Of a stretch of DNA of 64,000 bases, positions 1 to 11,014 are shown in pieces. A program made the position numbers and the translations under genes. The stretch is from Podospora comata. Taxonomy: Eukaryota; Ascomycota; Sordariomycetes; Sordariales; Podosporaceae. Below the pieces are notes generated by a model. The model made no database searches and was not told where the DNA came from. It saw only the letters and a program-made list of their open reading frames with translations. The stretch is taken from contig CP071499.1 in the NCBI GenBank assembly GCA_017354895.1, positions 3,472,001 through 3,536,000 of the forward strand, written 5' to 3'. Positions within the stretch are counted from its first letter, which is position 1, and every line of letters starts with the position of its first letter.

Positions 1-2108
1 CGTATGCCTGTGACAGGATGAAGTTTGAGGAAGAACAAGAGTGGAAGAGGCGAGAGATTGGCCGGGAAAATGGTTTTCAATCATATAACCTGCGCACCTG
101 TCCTGCCTCTCTTATTAACAATGATATTTCTCTCCAATATGCTGGACTGCACGTGCCCCACAAACTGTTGTTTGGTGTTGAGGCTGAAATTAAGCTTTTA
201 TAAAGGTGAGGGTCACAGCGGCTCTTCCCGCATTCTTGAGTTGCACCAAAAATATTGTGGTGCGACCGTCTCAACCATCAGCAGCAGCCATGATTAACCA
301 TAAAATGCGGTGGTTGATTCCAATGACAGAGATAGCCACAAGATTTGAATAGTACCTATTAAGTATATTGCGGTGGGGAATTGTTTGGTACTTCGTACCC
401 GTAGTGGGGCATGAAGCCGAACTCCTATCCTTGTCCCTTGTTGAATGCCAAGACATCCCCCTGTCTTTGCTTCAAGCCACCATCACACAGACCTCCGTGA
501 AGTCGAAAACAGCACATGGCATAGATGGCCAACTGAGAATGGAAGTTGTTTGAGATCATGTTAGGTTTAAACTGAATTTGCTTAAAATTACAGAGACTTT
601 TCCCCTCATCCTGTCTGTTTCACTGCATCCAAGCGGAAGCAGAACGCTCCTTTTGCAGAGTACTCGCTAGTCGGAATGCCCAGCTCCATCCCAGTGCCAT
701 CAAAAAGAACGCATCGCTTACAGAACCGGCATATCAAACCAGAGTTATTCCGTTGCGTTACAAATCTACAGTTCCGGATCATCACCTCGGGTCGTAGACA
801 GAATTTCTCGAATTTAACTTGGTTCAAGAATATTGCCTCTTTTATTTTCTGCACACGGCTAACTCGGCTTCTTTGCAGGATTGTATCGTCCGCTTCTATC
901 AAACCCATCTTCTTCCAGCCCAGACTTCAATCCTACAGCAACGCAAGAACTCTATCTCACAATATCTGGGATAGTACGTTGGCTTTGGGTTGAATAGAAG
1001 CACCTTCGTTCGGACCGTTACAAATTGGCCGAGATTGCGCTCGTCTCATTTTACCCGCCTGAGAGCGTCGCCAGCTCGTCAGCTTTCATTTCCCACTCAT
1101 TGGTTGTGTATATCACACGATTATATGAAATGGCCGGTTTTCATCGGTGGAGCACAAGACATAAGATGGTTGCCACCTCACTTTTCTTCCCAGGACAGTC
1201 GCTCTACATCTTTGGCCACGTGCGTGGGAGCGTCCAGATATTGCCATCAATTTGGATCTGCTCCTCAGCTTTGTAACCTCGATTACCGTCAGGAACAGCC
1301 GTTGGGCGGGTGGTTTATTCGGGCTGCACCTTCAGGCGCGGAGCCGCTTTAGGCTATAATCCGTCAGATTCCTGCCCCGGGCCAATATCTGTCATCGCGC
1401 AATCTTCTGGAACTAGAATCGAGGCCTTGGTGGTTCTTTCGAGTGCGATAACGGGTTGGTGGTCCTCTTAATTCCCCCATTAACCCGACTCGAGACCGGG
1501 GTATCATCGCCAAGTACGATGAACCCGCAAACCGCACCAACCACCAGCCTCCCAAGCCTTTCTGCGGTTGCATTTGGAGGTCTTCGGTATATTGTTATCC
1601 CATCACACACAATCTGGTACCCGGCTCTTGGTGGGCTCTTGCTGGGTCTGGGGAAAAGGAGTGACTGGTCAGACCCAGCATAAGTACATATACATCGAAG
1701 TTGTGCTTTAGGCTAACTGTGCCGCCACAACTAACATCACACCCGGTACTCTCGGTGGTATTGCGCCAATCTCTTATCCGCATTCCGGGAGTTTGGGCAA
1801 TCCTCCCGTCGTCTCCATCCTGCAGACTGCTAGTGGTAATCCCGGGACCATGATGCCGAGTCTCCATGTCCACGAGCCCGCCAACGTGGTGGGTCGGAAT
1901 AGAACTCGGCTCCTTTGCTACTCAGTTCCCTGAAAGGACACTCTACGGTAGCGGGACTCTATGATCGCATCATGCCCCTTGCATGTGCGGGGTTTATAGA
2001 TGTATATCAAGGGCTGGTGCCATACGTTGGCCCTCGTTCAAGCTTGATATCTGTTCGAATCGAAGAAAAGCTTTTCATCAAAGCAGGCGGCGCAGTCCGA
2101 AGCTGAAA
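1..2108. other. Intergenic region upstream of the oxidase gene, no confident gene
   Basis: Base composition is normal for a fungal gene region, but no ORF has a recognisable domain or clear codon structure. Two weak coding-like stretches exist. One is a 100-codon minus-strand ORF at 606-908 with a CRFC-type cysteine pair. The other is an open plus-strand stretch at about 1711-1930 that follows a possible TTTAG splice acceptor and reads like a low-complexity Thr/Pro/Gly protein tail. Either could be an exon or relic of an unrecognised gene. I see nothing else here apart from the oxidase promoter at its right end. Confidence 0.5.
1987..2000 (+). promoter_or_regulatory. Possible core promoter of the oxidase: CreA-like site plus TATA-like box
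   Basis: GCGGGG at 1987-1992 fits the SYGGRG consensus of the fungal carbon-catabolite repressor CreA. TTTATAGA at 1993-2000 is TATA-like and lies about 110 bp before the chosen ATG at 2109. The motifs are short and could be chance. Carbon repression would suit a carbohydrate oxidase, but that is inference. Confidence 0.3.
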
Positions 2109-3741
2109 ATGCATCTCTCGTTTGCTACATCGATCACCTTGGTGAGCTTGGCTGCTGCCAACCCCCTATCGAACCGCTTGGCTAAGCGAGCAGCTATCGA
2201 TGATTGTCTGCGAACTGCCAATGTGCCTGTTGACGCACCCAACTCGAACGACTGGAGGGCCGATTCCAACCCCTTCAACCAAAGACTCAAATATACACCA
2301 GTTGCCATCGCAGTCCCGACCACGGTTGCGCAGGTGCAGGCTGCTGTTTCATGTGCTGCCAAGGTTAACGTCAAGGTCAACCCCAAGTCTGGTGGACATA
2401 GCTATGCATCCTTTGGGCTTGGTGGTGAAGATGGCCACTTCGTGGTGCAGCTGGATCGTATGAACGCTGTCACGTATGACTCGGCAACAGAGATCGCAAC
2501 CGTCCAAGCCGGTGCTCGTCTTGGCCGCGTCGCGACAGCTCTCTATAACAACGGCAAAAGAGCGTTCAGTCACGGAACATGTCCAGGGTATGTTGTCAAT
2601 ACATCCGCCTTCTGGCATGGTTGGAGTCAGTCACTCTCCTTTCTATTTGACTACTAACCGTTTTCGTTAACTTTAGTGTTGGGGTTGCTGGGCACTCTCT
2701 GCATGGAGGTTTTGGATTCAGCTCTCACACCTACGGCTTGGCCGTCGACGCCATTGTTGGAGCAACCGTGGTGCTCGCGGACTCCAGCGTGGTCGAAACA
2801 TCCCAAACTGAAAATCCTCACATCTTCTGGGCGCTGCGTGGTGCGGGGTCCAATTTTGGAATTGTGATGAGTCTCAAGTTCAAAACATTTGCCGCCCCTT
2901 CGCAGGTGACGGTTTTTGCCATCAACCTGCCATGGACTAATGCGAGTGCTATTGTACAAGGCTGGTCCACCATTCAAGACTGGCTCAAGGCCGAGATGCC
3001 CAAGGAGATGAACGGTCGTATCCTTGGAAACCGCATGCAGACACAGATCCAGGGCCTTTACCACGGTACCCAGGCTCAACTCCGGACGGCGATTCAACCC
3101 CTTCTCACCAAGCTCAATGCACAGATCTCTCAGCAACAGCAGTATGATTGGATGGGTGCATTCTCCTACTACACCTATGGTCAGCAGGTGGATGTTTCGC
3201 GTCCTTACAACTTGGTGCGTTCGAAGGACTCCAACCCATAACACAAGACTAACCGTCATCTCAGGTCGAGACATTCTACAGCAAGAGTCTAGTCACGCCC
3301 GCCTTACCCAGTAATGTACTGCAAAACGTTGCCAACTACTGGATCCAAAAAGCCATGTCCAACAATCGTAACTGGTTCATCATCATCGATCTATATGGCG
3401 GTGCCAACTCGGCCATCACAAAGGTGGCCAGCAATGCAACGGCCTATGCGTTTCGCGACCCCAACAATCACCTCTTTCTTTACGAGTTTTACGACCGTGT
3501 AAACTTCGGCTCCTACCCATCAAATGGGTTTGAATTCCTAGACGGCTGGGTCAAGAGTTTCACCGATGGACTCACCACAGACCAATGGGGAATGTACATC
3601 AACTACGCCGACCCGACTATGAATCGAACCATGGCGCAGGATGTCTACTACAGAAAGAACCTGCCGAAGCTGAGAGCGCTCAAGACAGAGCTTGATCCCA
3701 CCGAGCTCTTTTACTACCCACAGGCTATTCAGCCTGTTTGA
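2109..3741 (+). CDS. Secreted FAD-linked glucooligosaccharide oxidase-like protein (berberine-bridge type, AA7)
   Basis: Three exons (2109-2587, 2677-3214, 3265-3741) give 497 residues. The introns are 89 and 50 bp, with GTATGT and GTGCGT donors and CTAAC branch sites. A hydrophobic signal peptide (about 1-18) precedes a KR kexin-type site at 26-27. The FAD-binding PCMH fold follows. H97 in KSGGHSY and C158 in GTCPG, followed by VGVAGHSLHGG, match the bicovalent histidyl/cysteinyl FAD attachment of glucooligosaccharide oxidases. The berberine-bridge C-terminal region ends in NYADP and a YYRKNLPKLRALK stretch. Family members oxidise the anomeric carbon of mono- or oligosaccharides to lactones, making H2O2, outside the cell. 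Length is typical and all exons are open, so the gene looks functional. The exact substrate cannot be read from the sequence. It is convergent with the nucleosidase gene, 159 bp away. Confidence 0.9.
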
Positions 3742-3900
3742 TTGTGGACGATCAGGGCTTGTGGCACAATGAAACGAGGGTCTTTGATCTGCACGGGGTA
3801 TTTAGATATTTGTACAAGAAAGCTGAACAGGAATCATACCAGAGAAAGCTGGCACCAAGCGAAAGAAGCAGAGTATCAACCCTTGTTTTATCCGGAATAG

Positions 3901-5197
3901 TCAAAGCTCTTGTCGAGTGAGTACTTGGTCTCTCTGTGTAGACCATGCTGCCTGAAGCAGTCTCCTGTCCACTTCAGCACCGGCCTCGTGTTCAGACACC
4001 TTGAGTCTCAAAAAGCGCTGACCAGTGACCCCCTTGTCATAAACCCACTTGTTTGATCCATTTTGTTCAACGTGATTGTATCCATACTCTACTCCGAATT
4101 CAAAGAGATCACCCAACCCCTCCATTGCATACAGCACCGTCAGAGGATCGAAGGACGGACGGGCTGTGGTGTACCCGTAATAGACATACGCAGCCTTGAC
4201 CGGGTCATCCCGCGGGCCTTCGTTGATCAGACGAAGGCCAGACGTTACATTTTGCCCTATCTCGAACCCGGAAAAGGTGATTGGGCTGCCCTTCCAAGTA
4301 TTGACAACATGAGCGGTGATAGATGGGTTGCTCTGGCAATATTCGTTAGCATGCTTGCCTCTGCTTGCCTCAGGCTACCCACACTGGCAGGGGTAGGAGA
4401 CAGATGAAAAGACCATGTGGCTTTGGTAACTCACGCCCCAGAAGTTGTATTCGTAGCCGGAGGGATATTCACCACCCATGATTACCAGTTCCGAGACTTT
4501 GGCGGCGATAAGATCGGGACCTGAAAGCGGTGAATAGATATCTGACGAGGAATTAAGAAGCCCAGACAACTGTGTTCAACAGCACGATGATAGTTAGCGT
4601 CTGAACAAGAAAGCATGGCAGAAGCTAGAAGTAGACCGGTAGGGGAGGCAAATATATCAAACATTATCAAAGAATCCAATGGAAGTGATAGTGACGCTTT
4701 GATCAGGGGCTTCGGAGAGGATTTTTCGATACAGCGCGACTGGATCCCAGGCATCCTCGGCATGGCCCCAGGGCAACGAACCTCCAGACCAGTGATAAGC
4801 CACTTTGCTTGTGTATTCGCCTAATTCAAAAAACCAAGAGTCGAAGAACGTGACATTGGTCAATGGACGCCGGATCCCGATGGGAGTATTACTGCCATAA
4901 TGGGCCAGAATGGCAGATGCTGCCAGGGCCGAGTAGGTGGAGGGGAAATTGATATTGACGGCGAGAAGGTCGGCGAAAGATGATGTGGCTGCGAGCAGCA
5001 GGGCTCCGGCGTCGCTGAAGGCGGGCATTGCGCAATGAGTCAGGAGAGAATAAGGCACAATTCTGAGGCAGATCGACTCACTCAACATCACTGAATAGAT
5101 CAGTATCTATGATGAGGCGTTTTGCTGTCGTTGGAGAGGCGGCGTGTGCTTGTATTATGCCGGCGAAAGCCAGGAGAAAAACAAGGCGATGAATCAT
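3901..5197 (-). CDS. Secreted inosine/uridine-preferring nucleoside hydrolase
   Basis: Four exons on the minus strand (5197-5082, 5014-4663, 4569-4435, 4332-3901) give 344 residues. The introns are 67, 93 and 102 bp. The reading frame is continuous across all junctions; the second intron uses an unusual GTTTGA donor. Residues 1-20 form a signal peptide. The family signature follows as DTD-LFS-D-VDDAGALL (D31, D33, D37, D39, D40), the Asp cluster that binds Ca2+ and the ribose. The later EYNFWGSNPS and TAHVVNTW segments match the family's second conserved block. These enzymes cleave the N-glycosidic bond of nucleosides to ribose and free base. A secreted form would salvage nucleosides from the surroundings. 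Substrate preference is not predictable. No upstream in-frame ATG competes with the chosen start. Confidence 0.87.
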
Positions 5198-5428
5198 AAT
5201 GTTCGATGTTGTTGTATGATGTCGTGAGGTTGTTGGCAAATGATGTTTAACAGTGACATCAAGGTCTTGGCTTGTAATGTTGGTGTAGGGTGTTACTCAT
5301 GGCCAATGGCATGGTGGGTACCCTTCCGCCTACCATATTCTGTCACGGACACACGAGGCTTGCACAGTACACTCAAGGTGGCACAAAAGCAGTTGGCGGA
5401 AAACATACCGGCTGGCACCCTGAATACA

Positions 5429-5459
<31 letters not shown>

Positions 5460-5967
5460 ACTTGGGTTCGGCGCAGGACAGAGATGGCTGCCCAAAACGA
5501 GATCCCTTCCAGATTGAACCCCTGAAACACCCTTTTCCTTTGTCACGTAACGCATTGGTTGATTGTAGTTGACTTATCCTTGTAGCATCGTGCTCCAAGA
5601 GAACGCCAGTCAACAATGCTTGCCCAAGAAAGTTAACCAAGGCAATTCGAAGCCAGTGATCCACAATTGGCTAAAGCTTACGGTTCCCAATGGCACCTAT
5701 GATATATAGAGTTGCCCCCTCACTTCTTATATATCAGAGAGCCCCAATGACTCCAAAGAGAGAGAGTAGATCGTAATCGGAGGCCATGAACAACTCTGCT
5801 ACGTTAAATGAACCTTGTGGAGTTGGTAGCGCTAACTGCACCAGAGGCTTTGTAACGAACCCCCTTCCTGCCGCCCCTAAACGCCATCTATGCTATTCTA
5901 TAGTCTATATAATTCGATTCCCACTTTCCGGCCATCCGTATCTACCACCCTATTCTCGGACTTTGGC
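5198..5967. other. Intergenic region between nucleosidase and FAD synthetase genes
   Basis: This stretch should contain the nucleosidase promoter (right of 5197) and the 3' end region of the FAD synthetase gene. ORFs in it mostly arise from the dinucleotide repeat and have no recognisable domain. Nothing else stands out. Confidence 0.6.
5430..5456. repeat. (TA)n dinucleotide microsatellite, 13 units
   Basis: An uninterrupted run of about 13 TA units lies about 230 bp upstream of the nucleosidase start. It is likely length-polymorphic between isolates. Confidence 0.95.
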
Positions 5968-7095
5968 TTATGAGTCTCGGCCAAGGCGCTCCTCATCATC
6001 ATCCCGAAGTTCATACGCTGGCCGGAATTTAGATGCGCCTTCGCCTACAGCCAAGGCGGGATTCGGACGGGTATCAGTGACGCCGCCAAGGGACGTGAAG
6101 CCACGGTTGTAAAGATCGCAAAATGGGATATTAAGATGCCGGATAAACTTAATTAATGGTTATTAGCGTCACTCGTCTAGTGTGTAGGTAACGACGTGCT
6201 GAACTTACTGCCCAGATTTCAACATAATGCCAGTCGATCACAGGATGAATGCGCATAAACTGCGGCCAGCCCGCATCAGTGGGGTTAAAGTGCGAGAGAA
6301 ACTCCCCATGGGGGTCGGTCCGTCTTGTCCCGAGAAATATGGCTCTGATCGCGGGACGGTCCAGCAGATATGCCTCGAGCGCGGGCCGCATTGGTAGCGC
6401 ATACCGTTTCAGGTCGAGATTGTACTCCTGCGCCGTTCTCTCCACAAACTCCTCGACCTCGGTAAACGGATGACGAGAAACAATGTATATCGACTGGAGG
6501 GACTTGTTTGTGTGGAAGCTGTGAGCCGATTCAACGGGTTCCGACGTCGGCGGTTGTGATGGCGGAGTCGGAATCTCGGACGGGGCTGCGACAACACTCC
6601 CAGAGGAAGTCGGCGGGCTGACGCAAGTTGGCAAGCAAGCCAAGATTAAAATCAGAAGCACGAGACAGTCCTTGCCGCCGTTGTACGAGAGAGAGAGGTG
6701 ATCGAGCCTACTCGGTTGCATCCAAAGACAGGTCAGCGTCATGTCGCAAAGGCAGCACATCACAAACGGCACGGCCCCCGCCTCACCCCGGGCAAGAAAT
6801 GACGCAGCACCTACCCATATTGGCGCAGCGCTTCCTCGATCACGCCAATGGACACCCGAATCTGGCTCTGCACATTGCGTAAGACATTGTCGTTGGTGAT
6901 GTCCTCGGTAAGGAAGGCATCGATCTTGCCCCGCAGCTCGTAGCAGATATCTGGCAGGGTGCGCTGCGGCGGTTGCGCGACGGGCGCGGGTTCACCTTGC
7001 TTTGCAATTCCGTTGGTTCTCGGGATGGCCTGGGAAGCGACGGCGTTGTCGTGTATCATGGCGGTGGTGTTGTTGCTGGCAAATGAGCAAGACAT
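5968..7095 (-). CDS. FMN adenylyltransferase (FAD synthetase), FAD1-like
   Basis: Three minus-strand exons (7095-6815, 6707-6209, 6147-5968) give 319 residues. The introns are 107 and 61 bp and phase is preserved. The PAPS-reductase-like fold is marked by the SYNGGKD P-loop at 101-107. The FAD synthetase signature GTRRTDP lies at 220-226, followed by FNPTDAGWPQFMRIHP and DWHYVEIWAF, then the C-terminal LGG, D-x-R-x-N-P and FRPAYEL elements. The enzyme adenylates FMN with ATP to make FAD, in the cytosol, and is essential in yeast. A Pro/Ser/Thr-rich loop (about 118-155) interrupts the core, and the first 60 residues look disordered. A second in-frame Met at 13 is an alternative start. The gene is divergent from the F-box gene. 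It looks intact. Confidence 0.92.
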
Positions 7096-7465
7096 GGCTG
7101 GTAAAGTGAAAGTTGGCCCCTGCCAACCTCTGTCAGATGCCAGACCCGACTTCGATGGCCGCCCCCCCCAGCCCAGACATCATGGCAATCTAGGGTAGGT
7201 TGGTGGACAGGGGTAAGCGCGGGGCGGCAGACCGAAGTTGGCCCGACCGCCCGTTCTCCGTCAGCCGCCCTGACCGTAATTACACGCGCTGTTACGGATT
7301 GCTCATTTGGCTGCCGATGCACTAACAGAGGCTGCCGCGGCATCGCAGCAAGGTCAGGGGCCACTAACAAAAACATATCCACCCACTCGGACTGGTCAAG
7401 CTCCAGCGAAGAGTTCCACATGAGATGGCTCCAAAACGTCGAGCTGGACACGCATTCATGCCACC
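7096..7465. promoter_or_regulatory. Shared divergent promoter region, FAD synthetase and F-box genes
   Basis: The 370 bp between two divergently read start codons must carry both promoters and 5' UTRs. No clear TATA box is visible. The region is GC-rich with a C-tract at about 7163-7172. Confidence 0.5.
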
Positions 7466-8976
7466 ATGACCACGACGGCAAAGGACAAACGCATTGCCAG
7501 CAGACTCGAATGTCTTCCCTCGGAACTCATCGAGCCTATCCTGGCCAACCTGACATTCCGAGATATCATTGCACTGTCGATATATGCCGAAGACAACTGC
7601 CAACTGGCCAACGCTCTCGTCATCAGCCCAGCATGGAAGGACATCTGGCCTGTGTATGTGACTCGGAAATCCGAGTTTCAGACAATCATGTCTCTAATAG
7701 TAACCTTGGGCGGCGGGAGCTGGTTAGCTTGATTTCCATTTCTCTCTGCCGTTATTGTTCCACTGTTGCTGATGGAAAATAGGCATGATCCTACAGATGG
7801 CGAGCTAGATCTGACTCCGGATATGTTTCGTCGAAGAATGGCACGCGGAAAAGAACTCTATGGAAACGGTTATGACTTCTTTCAACATACACATGCCATC
7901 GTGTTTGAGAAGTTTCTGGAAATCACGGCCAGGGTCGGTCTTGTGACATTGTCATTCTTGTGCCAGGAACTTTCACTGGAAGAAATAGCGGCGATAGTAC
8001 CTTGGCTTACCAGTGAACCATTCCCAAATGCCGATGAACTGCGCCGCGAGCTCTACAGAGAGATGAAAATGCTGAGATGCGCCTGTAGAGTGGACCCTGG
8101 GTCATATTCAACACCACTCGCAACCAAAGGCCAACAACGTGTTTTTACACGGCCCGGGTGCCGTCATAAGCATACCAACCGACCGGTACCGGGAAGATCG
8201 CTCCCACAAATAAAGGCCTTCATGGATGGATATTCAGCTGCACAAACACGGCTCAACGCAGTTAAGGTCCAGCAACTCGTGGCATTGGCCGCTCAATACT
8301 CTCGCCACTACATCCGACTCAGGATGTCATTGGCACCGCAATCTCCACGCCAGAACATTAGCCACATTCCACAGCAGCTGCGAGTGGTTGCCGAGTTCAT
8401 ACCTAGGATTCTAGATCTTGATCGTCGCCGTGAGCCAAAAACATCCAAACATGGCCACTGTCGGTTTCGTTACCCGCATGCTTGTCTCATACCCTATGAC
8501 TGGTGTCTCCGCCTCTGGACCAGGGTTGTAGAAGCCTACCCTTCCTTGCTGGACATCACAGAGAAACCAAGCCCCATCGTTCTTACAATCCAACCTCCAC
8601 CCGTCCACATCTTTCAGTGTCTTCAGATTGCTTTGCAAGGGCTCGACAGGTGCTACGAAAAGCCTACAGTGATGAACAGTAGACCGTTCACGATGGGAGT
8701 CCCAGTCTCACGAACCGAACTAAACGATGGTGCATTTGTTCATTTCGCAAGGTCTTGTGGCCTCTCCGAAGGAGATAAGCTGACTGTTTCACAGGTGTTC
8801 CAGCATTTTCGGTGCACGACAAGCCGCTTGATTTACATCTTTGTGGGAATGCCCGCTCCATGATCGATAGCCGGGAAATTGAGTGGCTGGATGCGTTTCT
8901 CCAAGCAGTTGAGTGGATGGAAGATACGTTCCCGGAGCTTGTTGTGGAGATCATGCGGGACGAGGCTGAGGCATGA
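7466..8976 (+). CDS. F-box domain protein of unknown target
   Basis: Three exons (7466-7653, 7783-8729, 8795-8976) give 438 residues. The introns are 129 bp (GTATGT donor) and 65 bp (GTGCAT donor, CTGAC branch). Without the second splice the frame stops at 8863. With it, an open, charged C-terminus runs to the TGA at 8974-8976, so I prefer the spliced model. Residues about 12-60 (RLECLPSELIEPILANL, then FRDIIALS and SPAWKDIW) match an F-box, which recruits substrates to SCF ubiquitin ligases through Skp1. The rest resembles the long uncharacterised C-terminal regions common in Aspergillus and Penicillium F-box paralogues, with no LRR or WD repeats seen. Substrate unknown. Confidence 0.72.
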
Positions 8977-10565
8977 TGGGCCGTGGCAAAAAAGGAACTG
9001 GTTGATGATATTTGGAGTGATCGTCCCGTTTCGCCATGTCAAATCATCTGTCCCCGTCTGGCTAAGTTGTGGTGCGGGCTTCAATGGACTGTCAACTACG
9101 CCTTCTTTGCTGTGCGTGTGTATCTTGGCTTGGCCTTGAGCCATGACTTGCACGTGGTGAACAGGTAAGGTATCTAGCCCTGATATGGTCTATCAAAAAT
9201 TACAGGGCTTCATAAAGCAAGAGAGCACTATTTTGGCGCCACTTATATGTTTAACTACAGTTCAAGAGTTGAGCCATCTTCAAGGGCCAGTCACTATGTT
9301 GCGTAACCTGTTGACGATCCTCGAAAACTCGTTGCCTGTGTTTCAAGGCCTATTCAAGAGGTCCAAGTAGAAAGGCATATATTGGATAGCTGTTTGGAGT
9401 TGGGTGGAGAGCGCGAGACTAAAATAATAGCCTACATAGGTACCTGTGTACAGTGAATGGCCCTTTTCACTTGTACCGCGGAGGGTATTGTTTCAGGGGA
9501 TTATCCAAACAAAGTTTAATTATACAGAAGGGCCATGCAAGCTTCATTTTCCAAATACATCCTTCACCTTTGTGTGTCAACATCGACCTCCACTGCGCCA
9601 TAATGTTTCAGAAATCACTTCCAGACAGGTGTCCCTTCCACTCCCCGATTGCAACTGGCCACAACACCTTCCCGGCGCCATCCTCCACGCCGTCCATCTC
9701 AGGCGCAGCAGACATGTACCCTGGATCTGTATTCACCACCAGGCCTTGTCTTCCACACGATAGAAGCTTCTGGTTAGGCGATCATGTTGATGGTAGCTTT
9801 CGTCATGTTGGTATGAACGTATGCCCCATTTTTAGCTGCATGTTTGGTTTCATTTTCAAAGACTCCCTCCAGGGATGAGACGGTGATAGTGTATCCAAGC
9901 GGTCACAGGTAATAACTCCCTGTAGAGGATAAGGAGCACAAAAGCGTTGACCTAGTGTCACACACTACGTCTTTATATAGTATTTCGGAGAGAGTCTGGA
10001 TAGAGGACGATTCAAAGTAAGGATGTCCCAATTCTATACGACGATCAGCCTTAACACCATCAAAGAGGACCATGTTGTATTGCTGAGAAGAGGCCTCATA
10101 CAGGCCGGAATCAGGGTCGACAATCATAAGACGATATAGCCACTACTCGAAATCTGGTTCTTAAGAGTCAGCAGCTGATATGCCACTGGACCTCATCCCG
10201 CTAGTTACAAGGTGACATTTCGGCAGGTCTCGATCCATCAGCTTGGAGACTCGACTAATGAAATGGCAACTTCATGACTAATTGTTAGTTTAAGGGGCTT
10301 CGAAGCACGATAATATAGGAGCCTAGTATAGAAGAAGGTGTGTAAATAATAATAATGAATCAAAAAGAATCACCGTAAAGTAGAAACTGTATATAGACAC
10401 ATTTCTTAGTCAGTACTCGCATATTATACTTTATAAGTGTTAGGGTTATATATAGCTTTTATTAACTATATTCCCTACTATATTACTATTTCTATGTTCA
10501 TAATCAAGGTCCTAGTCGTTAAAACCCAAATTATTAACCCTCTAATATTTATATTTTTGACAATC
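8977..10565. other. Gene-poor transition into the AT-rich compartment
   Basis: No confident gene lies here. A 61-codon plus-strand ORF at 9185-9370 has plausible composition (Leu-rich, helical, ending in a Lys/Arg tail), and a 141-codon ORF covers 9453-9878, but neither has a known domain. From about 10,140 the sequence turns progressively AT-rich, up to the LTR at 10,566. Confidence 0.4.
9903..10127 (-). pseudogene. Coding relic of unknown function at the edge of the repeat block
   Basis: A 74-codon minus-strand ORF starts MIVDPDSGLYEASSQ and has protein-like composition, with few low-complexity stretches. An in-frame stop lies a few codons upstream of its Met, and the sequence just beyond is AT-rich. 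It looks like the surviving piece of a host gene partly degraded at the repeat border. I do not recognise the family. An ordinary exon of a longer gene is the alternative. Confidence 0.3.
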
Positions 10566-11014
10566 TGTCACAGTTAACCCAACGACAGGCCGCGCCACAT
10601 GTGGGGCGCAGGACGTCCCTAGCCAATCATTAGAGAAACCAGGAGACAGCCAATCAGGACTGGACGAAAGTGCTATGGCGCCAAGACACACGAGCACTCT
10701 GCAGGATGTAAGATGCTACGGGTGATCTGAGGCATAGCACGACGAGCACGTTGCAGGATGCAATGTGCTATGGGTGATCGGGGCCGTAGCAGGGCGAGCA
10801 CCTCAGGGTCCCAGGATCTATATATACGGAGGAACTGGCTGGTGTATATAGATAGTCCCGCAGTATGCAATACAAGTCACAATCGTTGGTATCTAGACTA
10901 TTGTGATTGAGACAAGCCATTGTTGTATACTGGTTAGCTGTACCGAACCAGGATTGTTCAGAAGCGCCTTCAACCAGTATCTCTTTCAGAGGTTCTGGAT
11001 AGGGGTTCGTCACA
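10566..11014 (+). mobile_element. Gypsy-type LTR (U3 type 1), well preserved
   Basis: The LTR opens TGTCACAGTTAACCC and closes GGTTCGTCACA, about 449 bp. U3 holds two 52-bp direct repeats (10691-10742 and 10743-10794). A TATATATA box lies near 10,812 and is followed by the R-U5 block shared by most LTRs in this window. It is nearly the same sequence as the LTR at 60,122-60,571, in the opposite orientation. Flanking pentamers (caatc, agttt) do not match, so it is not a simple solo LTR with intact target duplication. Little RIP-type decay suggests it is younger than its surroundings. Confidence 0.8.

Noticed and set aside
5240-5664. Overlapping ORFs on both strands around the (TA)n tract
   Set aside because: They share an Ile-Tyr run made by the microsatellite and have no domain.
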